From Chloroflexota bacterium (lineage in GTDB: Bacteria > Chloroflexota > Anaerolineae > SpSt-600): a DNA stretch of 5,029 bases. The stretch spans positions 1-5,029 of the forward strand of contig DRAO01000014.1 in the NCBI GenBank assembly GCA_011041825.1, in the 5' to 3' direction. The first letter of the stretch is position 1. Each line of letters begins with the position of its first letter. The notes under the pieces are model-generated. The model ran no database searches. It was not told where the DNA came from and saw only the letters and a program-made list of their open reading frames with translations. Both the position numbers and the translations under genes were made by a program. Positions 1 to 2,954 of this stretch are shown here, in pieces.

Positions 1-579
1 ATTGAGGACAACCGCATCCCCCTCATCGTGCGGGACGACGTGGCCGAGAAGCTGGGGTTGGCCTCGGACTCGCCCTCGGAGAAGCGGGAGGAGGCCATCA
101 AGAAGCTGGTGGAATCCCGCAGGGCTGAGCGGGAGAAGCGCATCGGCGATTTCCTGAAAGAGGGCACGGGGGTGGAGGGGCTGCTGCGGTGGTTCTCCCG
201 CTGCATCCGCTGCTACAACTGTATGGGCATCTGTCCCATCTGCTACTGCCGGGAATGCGTCTTCCGCACGCCCGTCTTCGAGCACGATTCGGCCCGTTAC
301 TTCGGCTGGGCCGAGCGGAAGGGCTCACTGCAAATGCCGCCGGAGGCCATCCTCTTCCACCTCACCCGGATGAACCATATGGTGACCTCGTGCGTGGGAT
401 GCGGCCTCTGCTCCAGCGTCTGCCCGATGGACATAGACGTGGCCCTCGCCTTCCAGGCCGTCGCCGAAGAAGTCCAGGCCCTCTTCGATTACGTCCCCGG
501 CCGTGACCTGGAAGAGCCCGCCCCGGTGCAGACGTTTAAGGAGGATGAGTTCATAGAGCTGGGGGAGACGGTGAGGTGA
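1..579 (+). CDS. FdhB/FrhB-like [4Fe-4S] electron-transfer subunit, C-terminal part (5' end outside window)
   Basis: The frame is open from base 1, so the gene begins upstream; 192 residues and the stop are visible. Two ferredoxin-type cysteine clusters are present. The first (window codons 68-86) is C68-x2-C71-x2-C74-x3-C78-P, with extra cysteines at 81, 83 and 86. The second is C131-x2-C134-x2-C137-x3-C141-P. The cysteine-rich PICYCRECVF segment and the tail FDYVPGRDLEEPAPV match what I know of the C-terminal half of formate dehydrogenase / F420-reducing hydrogenase beta subunits, which carry electrons between a catalytic subunit and flavin partners in the cytoplasm. A charged, probably helical stretch (codons 20-50) precedes the clusters. 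The HdrA-like gene at 2955 fits an FdhB-HdrA complex, although 2.4 kb of unrelated genes separates them. The exact partner (formate, F420 or NAD) cannot be decided from this fragment. An HdrC-like or other dicluster ferredoxin protein is the alternative. Confidence 0.8.
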   Translation: MEDNRIPLIVRDDVAEKLGLASDSPSEKREEAIKKLVESRRAEREKRIGDFLKEGTGVEGLLRWFSRCIRCYNCMGICPICYCRECVFRTPVFEHDSARYFGWAERKGSLQMPPEAILFHLTRMNHMVTSCVGCGLCSSVCPMDIDVALAFQAVAEEVQALFDYVPGRDLEEPAPVQTFKEDEFIELGETVR

Positions 580-580
580 G

Positions 581-608
581 GGCAGGTTGCGAGTGGCGAG
601 TTGCGTGT
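581..608 (+). repeat. degenerate heptanucleotide tandem repeat, about four units
   Basis: Directly after the FdhB-like stop the sequence has a period of seven: GGCAGGT, TGCGAGT, GGCGAGT and TGCGTGT follow each other without gaps. The units share a core close to KGCGWGT. The array lies in the 95-base gap before the DUF5678-like gene, and no terminator stem is evident there. A second heptamer array of different consensus lies inside the HdrA-like gene at 3647-3688. Function is unknown; slippage-derived heptamers of this kind are known from some cyanobacterial and other genomes. Confidence 0.55.
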
Positions 609-674
609 TTGGGGGTGGATAACCTTTGCTGACTCCTCGTTTGTCTAATAAGCCTGTTTGGGAGAGGAACGGTG

Positions 675-908
675 ATGAGCAATCGGCAGGAGTTCAATCT
701 TGAGGAAATGGATAAGTGGTACTCAGAGCATTTTGAGGAGCTGGTGAAGAAATACGCTGGGAAGGCCATCGCCGTTGTGGATGGCGAAATCGTAGCGGTC
801 GCCAAAACCGAGAAAGAGGCTGACCAATTGGCCAGGGAAAAGCATCCTGAAGCCGTTCCGCTAGTCTTAGCCATCCCTATGGAAGAGGAGCTGGTATGCC
901 TGTTGTAA
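675..908 (+). CDS. DUF5678-like small protein
   Basis: A 77-residue soluble protein. The ATG at 675 is chosen over the adjacent GTG at 672 because GGAGAGG at 661-667 lies seven bases upstream of 675 but only four from 672. The N-terminal half is acidic and helical (FNLEEMDKWYSEHFEELVKKY). It is followed by YAGKAIAVVDGEIVAVAKTEKEADQLA and a short LVLAIPMEEE strand. This pattern of an aromatic helix, a G-K-x-(I/V)-A-V-x-D-G-E-(I/V)-V-A strand pair and a helix is what I associate with DUF5678, a family of small bacterial and archaeal proteins without an established biochemical role. Its last 13 bases overlap the retropepsin-like gene, which implies co-translation; a partner or antitoxin-like role is inference only. 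There are no membrane segments and no signal peptide. Confidence 0.7.
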   Translation: MSNRQEFNLEEMDKWYSEHFEELVKKYAGKAIAVVDGEIVAVAKTEKEADQLAREKHPEAVPLVLAIPMEEELVCLL

Positions 909-1297
909 TCTATCGCTATAAGCGGTTGGGGGATATTAGAGTACCTATCATTACTTTAGCTATCCGCTACAAGGAAAGGTGGTTCCCGGTTGAAGCTTAT
1001 GTGGATAGTGGTGCTACCTACAGTGTGTTTACAGCACAGGTTGCTGAGCGGATAGGGCTAGCATATCGGGAAGGCTCTAAAGTTTACGTGCAAGTGGGAG
1101 ACGGGGGATTCATCCCGGTGTTCTTGCATAATCTCGAGATCCAATTAGGCAAGCACCGTTTTGTTGCTCCTGTTGGCTTTTCGGATAAACTAGGTGTTCG
1201 GTTCAACTTGTTGGGGAGAGTGGGCATCTTTAATCATTTCAAAGTCTGCTTCGATGAGAGAGACTTTGTGGTGACCTTTACACCTTACAGTAGGTGA
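896..1297 (+). CDS. retropepsin-like (clan AA) aspartic protease, single domain
   Basis: A 133-residue protein with the active-site motif D37-S-G-A-T41 preceded by a hydrophobic strand (FPVEAYV), the hallmark of retropepsin-fold aspartic proteases. Such enzymes carry one catalytic Asp per chain and work as homodimers. The C-terminal block NLLGRVGIFNHFKVCFDE corresponds to the conserved hydrophobic-hydrophobic-G-R region and following strands of bacterial members. Length fits a one-domain protease, and no signal peptide or membrane anchor is visible, so it is probably cytoplasmic. GGAAGAGGAG at 881-890 lies five bases before the ATG and inside the upstream DUF5678-like gene, so the two are expected to be translationally coupled. 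The substrate is unknown; the tightly linked DUF5678-like protein is the obvious candidate partner, but that is inference. Confidence 0.85.
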   Translation: MPVVIYRYKRLGDIRVPIITLAIRYKERWFPVEAYVDSGATYSVFTAQVAERIGLAYREGSKVYVQVGDGGFIPVFLHNLEIQLGKHRFVAPVGFSDKLGVRFNLLGRVGIFNHFKVCFDERDFVVTFTPYSR

Positions 1298-1344
1298 GTC
1301 TGAGAAGTGTGTGGACTTTGCTGACCGCTCTATTTGTCAATGCT

Positions 1345-1475
1345 CCCCGCCCTCGTAGCGGAGTGTCGGAATACTGCCAACCTTGTGTTGGTAGCGCCTC
1401 GGGAGGGGCGAACGTCCGTTTGCCACCGGTTGGAACCTTAAATGTTCCGAGCAAGAGAGGGCGATTGAAAGGGGG
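1345..1475 (+). ncRNA. structured RNA resembling HEARO / omega-RNA of IscB-IsrB elements
   Basis: No convincing gene lies in 1298-1484, but the bases fold compactly. A long-range stem pairs 1348-1354 (CGCCCTC) with 1457-1463 (GAGGGCG). Inside it lie an 8-bp hairpin 1374-1381/1387-1394 (one G-U pair, five-base loop), a 6-bp hairpin 1395-1400/1405-1410 with GGGA tetraloop, an alternative 7-bp stem 1407-1413/1418-1424, and a 7-bp hairpin 1430-1436/1444-1450. A local hairpin, CCGC 1347-1350 with GCGG 1358-1361, would place CCTC 1351-1354 in its loop opposite GAGG 1457-1460, a possible pseudoknot. The segments CCCTCGTAGCGG, GGGAGGGGCGAAC and CCGGTTGGAACC, and the position just before AAAGGGGGTGATGGG and an ATG, fit my recollection of HEARO RNAs, the guide RNAs of IscB/IsrB nucleases. 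In that class the guide is the sequence just 5' of the scaffold, here roughly 1330-1346. The class assignment is from memory; ends are approximate. Confidence 0.65.
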
Positions 1476-1484
1476 TGATGGGCG

Positions 1485-1604
1485 ATGAAGGACAAATCAA
1501 ATGTCATAGAGGTGTTGCTTGTGGTCAACACTACAGGTCAATACACCCCAAGATATGACCAAAATCATTACCGAGGCTCGGCAAAATTATGCAATTATGC
1601 CTAA
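1485..1604 (+). pseudogene. 39-codon ORF behind the structured RNA; possible broken start of an IscB/IsrB-like nuclease
   Basis: The ATG at 1485 follows GGGGG at 1471-1475 at good distance, giving one of the best ribosome binding sites in the middle of the window, yet the frame stops after 39 residues. The segment EVLLVVNTTGQYTP loosely resembles the start of IscB-family proteins, where a hydrophobic strand, an Asn/Asp-rich turn and a proline (the PLMP-type domain) come first. The expected Arg-rich continuation, RuvC motifs and HNH domain are all absent. A signal for translation without a full product, directly behind a HEARO-like RNA, suggests a decayed nuclease gene. Alternatively it is the 5' part of the next ORF split by a +1 frameshift near 1520-1550, or a short leader peptide. 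The similarity is weak and could be chance. Confidence 0.3.
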
Positions 1605-1911
1605 TACTGTTAATTTTGAAGATAAAAATGCGATGTGCACTGTGTTCACTAGTCCTGATGAATTACACTGTGGGCGAATATGGGATCTTAAAAAGTCAGT
1701 TTTAGATCCTCTTTTAAAGGGTAAAAGCAGGATTGTAGTACCGCTAACTGATACGGCCAAAGTTAAAGAAATTATGAATGCTTTAGGGGTGACATTGCAG
1801 GAATTTATGATAAAGGCCGTTGAGCAGGCCATACAGAGAGCACAGTCGGCTATAGAGGATTTCAAGACCATACTTGCAGCCTTGAGAAGCAGGGCTTCTG
1901 CTGTTGTGTGA
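1519..1911 (+). CDS. hypothetical protein with probable C-terminal ribbon-helix-helix domain; start uncertain
   Basis: I do not recognise the full protein (up to 130 residues from a TTG at 1519). Residues 70-108, beginning SRIVVPLTDTAKVKEI and continuing through GVTLQEFMIKAVEQAI, have the layout of a ribbon-helix-helix DNA-binding domain: a short basic strand, a helix, a G-V-(S/T)-L-x-E-F turn and a second helix, as in many antitoxins and small repressors. Residues 1-69 are of no recognised fold and contain two cysteines (40, 51). None of the starts is good: TTG 1519 has only GAGG at 1509-1512 before it, and the ATGs at 1555 and 1597 have no Shine-Dalgarno sequence. The frame is closed by a TAG at 1507-1509. 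The strong start at 1485 lies in another frame, so a frameshift or a fused remnant is possible. Base composition is clearly AT-richer than the flanking electron-transfer genes. Confidence 0.5.
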   Translation: MWSTLQVNTPQDMTKIITEARQNYAIMPNTVNFEDKNAMCTVFTSPDELHCGRIWDLKKSVLDPLLKGKSRIVVPLTDTAKVKEIMNALGVTLQEFMIKAVEQAIQRAQSAIEDFKTILAALRSRASAVV

Positions 1912-1962
1912 TTTAGATTTCGGCTGTTAGAATCTGAACAGAGCTCCCACAAAAGGAATTGA

Positions 1963-2106
1963 AGCTCCGATTTTCTTGAGGGTTTCTGCTCCTTTCTGGA
2001 GGTATGGGGCAAGGAGGTCTGTTCTCTTCATTGTCTGGAGTATGATGTCCTTGAGCTGCGGCAGGAGTTCAATACCGGGGAGTCAGGCTATGAGGCTGAT
2101 TTTTGA
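1963..2106 (+). pseudogene. start-less open frame, possible remnant of a gene upstream of the PIN toxin
   Basis: Between the RHH-like gene and the PIN gene, one frame stays open for 47 codons from just after a stop at 1960-1962 to a TGA at 2104-2106. It ends in YDVLELRQEFNTGESGYEAD, an amphipathic, charged segment that looks protein-like and overlaps the PIN start by 17 bases, as upstream antitoxin genes often do. The frame contains no ATG, GTG or TTG, so it cannot be a complete gene as it stands. I read it as the tail of a decayed gene, possibly a former antitoxin; chance openness over 144 bases is the alternative. The rest of 1912-2089 shows no RNA gene or terminator that I can support. Confidence 0.25.
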
Positions 2107-2614
2107 TTCCTCCTCCTTGATTACTTGTTGCCGGATAACTGTAGAAGGTGAGCCGATTATAGAAGCGGTCTTGCAAGTGTGTGATGTGATTGTGCCTGCA
2201 AGTGTCAGCAGGGAAGTAACCATAGCTCAGCACTTGTACCCTGATGCCTCTGTTGCTGCTAGGCTGATCTCTTTAAAACGTATCCAAGTGCATAAAGTTG
2301 ACCTGCCTCCTGATAACGTCTTGGATCATTATAAACTTGGGACAGGAGAGAAAGAAGCTATAGCCCTTTTCTTGGAGGCGAAAGACTATTCTTTCTTGGT
2401 GACGGATGACAGGTTAGCTTACATAGTGGCTAGCAGGTGCGCCGTACCGGTGTGTCTGTTCTTGGCTTTGCTGGTAGAATTGGTTAATAATGGTTTAATG
2501 GACGTGAAAAAGTCTAGGAAAATCGCATTGGCGACTGAAGTGCGATATCCAAAGGGATTTGTGCCCCATACGTTAAGAATTCTAGAGAGAGGTGAGCGTA
2601 AATGGCTGGTGTAA
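2090..2614 (+). CDS. PIN-domain ribonuclease toxin (DUF3368-like)
   Basis: A 174-residue protein. The ATG at 2090 is chosen because GGGGAG at 2077-2082 lies seven bases upstream and the protein then begins with the canonical PIN strand MRLIFDSSSLI; in-frame codons further upstream give atypical residues. Candidate metal-binding acids of the PIN fold are D6, E42 (in SVSREV), E87/E89 (in LGTGEKEAIAL) and D106/D107 (in LVTDDRLA). The region LVTDDRLAYIVASRCAVPVCLFLALLVELVNNGLM, given here only as a landmark by positions 103-137, follows the order of DUF3368-type PIN proteins. Such enzymes cut RNA in a Mg-dependent way and are usually the toxic half of toxin-antitoxin pairs. The downstream UPF0175-like gene overlaps by 13 bases and is the expected antitoxin, giving a toxin-first order. 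Confidence 0.8.
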   Translation: MRLIFDSSSLITCCRITVEGEPIIEAVLQVCDVIVPASVSREVTIAQHLYPDASVAARLISLKRIQVHKVDLPPDNVLDHYKLGTGEKEAIALFLEAKDYSFLVTDDRLAYIVASRCAVPVCLFLALLVELVNNGLMDVKKSRKIALATEVRYPKGFVPHTLRILERGERKWLV

Positions 2615-2841
2615 AAACCGTTTTAGATACCATAAGCATACGGCTTCTAGAGGAAGCCAAGGCGGGCAATTCCAAAGTATTGGTGGAATTGCTGAAGAGA
2701 GGATTTGAGCAAAGATTGCTGGAGCTTTATGAAGAGTACAAGCGGGGTGAGTGCAGTTTGGGTTATATGGCCGAGCAACTAGGAGTAACGACTTGGGAAT
2801 TGACACACTTGTTGGAAGAGCGGGGCCTTCAAACCACGTAA
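2602..2841 (+). CDS. UPF0175-like antitoxin with helix-turn-helix C-terminus
   Basis: A 79-residue, mostly helical protein. Residues 35-76 (FEQRLLELYEEYKRGECSL followed by GYMAEQLGVTTWELTHLLEE and RGL) have the shape of the UPF0175 family: a charged helix, a K-x-G-E-x-S turn, a helix with A-x-x-L-G-V-(T/S) and a recognition-type helix. Members frequently sit beside DUF3368-type PIN genes and are regarded as their antitoxins. The ATG at 2602 overlaps the last 13 bases of the PIN gene, with GAGAGAGGTGAG at 2585-2596 as ribosome binding site, so the pair should be translationally coupled. The N-terminal 34 residues carry the conserved-looking ISIRLLEEAK segment. Neutralisation of the PIN protein and autoregulation are inferred from family and context. 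Confidence 0.75.
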   Translation: MAGVKTVLDTISIRLLEEAKAGNSKVLVELLKRGFEQRLLELYEEYKRGECSLGYMAEQLGVTTWELTHLLEERGLQTT

Positions 2842-2857
2842 TTTGGGAAACCCTTGC

Positions 2858-2887
2858 TTTAGAAACCTCGGCCACAGCCAATATATT
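2858..2887 (+). promoter_or_regulatory. candidate sigma-70-type promoter before the HdrA-like gene
   Basis: In the 113-base AT-rich gap after the antitoxin gene, TTTAGA (2858-2863, four of six to TTGACA) is followed after 18 bases by TATATT (2882-2887, five of six to TATAAT). Transcription from it would start near 2894, leaving a leader of about 60 bases before the ATG at 2955. This would let the HdrA-like gene be expressed separately from the accessory genes. A match of this quality occurs by chance in AT-rich DNA, so it is only a candidate. I see no terminator stem in the same gap. Confidence 0.3.
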
Positions 2888-2954
2888 CTCGATTTTGTGT
2901 TTAAGCATTGACCTAAGGAAGTTTCAGATAACTACACTCTGAGGTGAAGCGAGT

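Noticed and set aside
601..671. A promoter in the gap before the DUF5678-like gene
   Set aside because: TTGCTG at 626-631 and TAATAA at 646-651 are only 14 bases apart, too close for a normal sigma-70 promoter.
1345..1475. tRNA, rRNA fragment, CRISPR array or cobalamin-type riboswitch as explanation of the structured region
   Set aside because: There is no cloverleaf with CCA-side acceptor stem, no regularly spaced repeats, and no recognisable B12-box; the stems fit a HEARO-like layout better.
1294..1488. A 64-codon + strand frame starting at the end of the retropepsin gene
   Set aside because: It runs through the structured RNA, starts with GTG without its own ribosome binding site, and gives a low-complexity product without family resemblance.
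1337..1531. A 64-codon minus-strand frame across the RNA region
   Set aside because: The openness is explained by the stem sequences on the other strand; no start signal or protein-like composition supports it.
1912..1940. A terminator after the RHH-like gene
   Set aside because: AGATT and AATCT can pair, but the stem is five bases with a long loop and no T-run follows.
1587..2012. A 141-codon minus-strand frame
   Set aside because: It is antisense to the RHH-like gene, its N-terminal part crosses non-coding DNA, and no ribosome binding site or family pattern was seen.
1976..2089. N-terminal extension of the PIN protein to an upstream TTG
   Set aside because: The extra 38 residues are not PIN-like, while ATG 2090 has a well-spaced GGGGAG and starts exactly at the conserved first strand.
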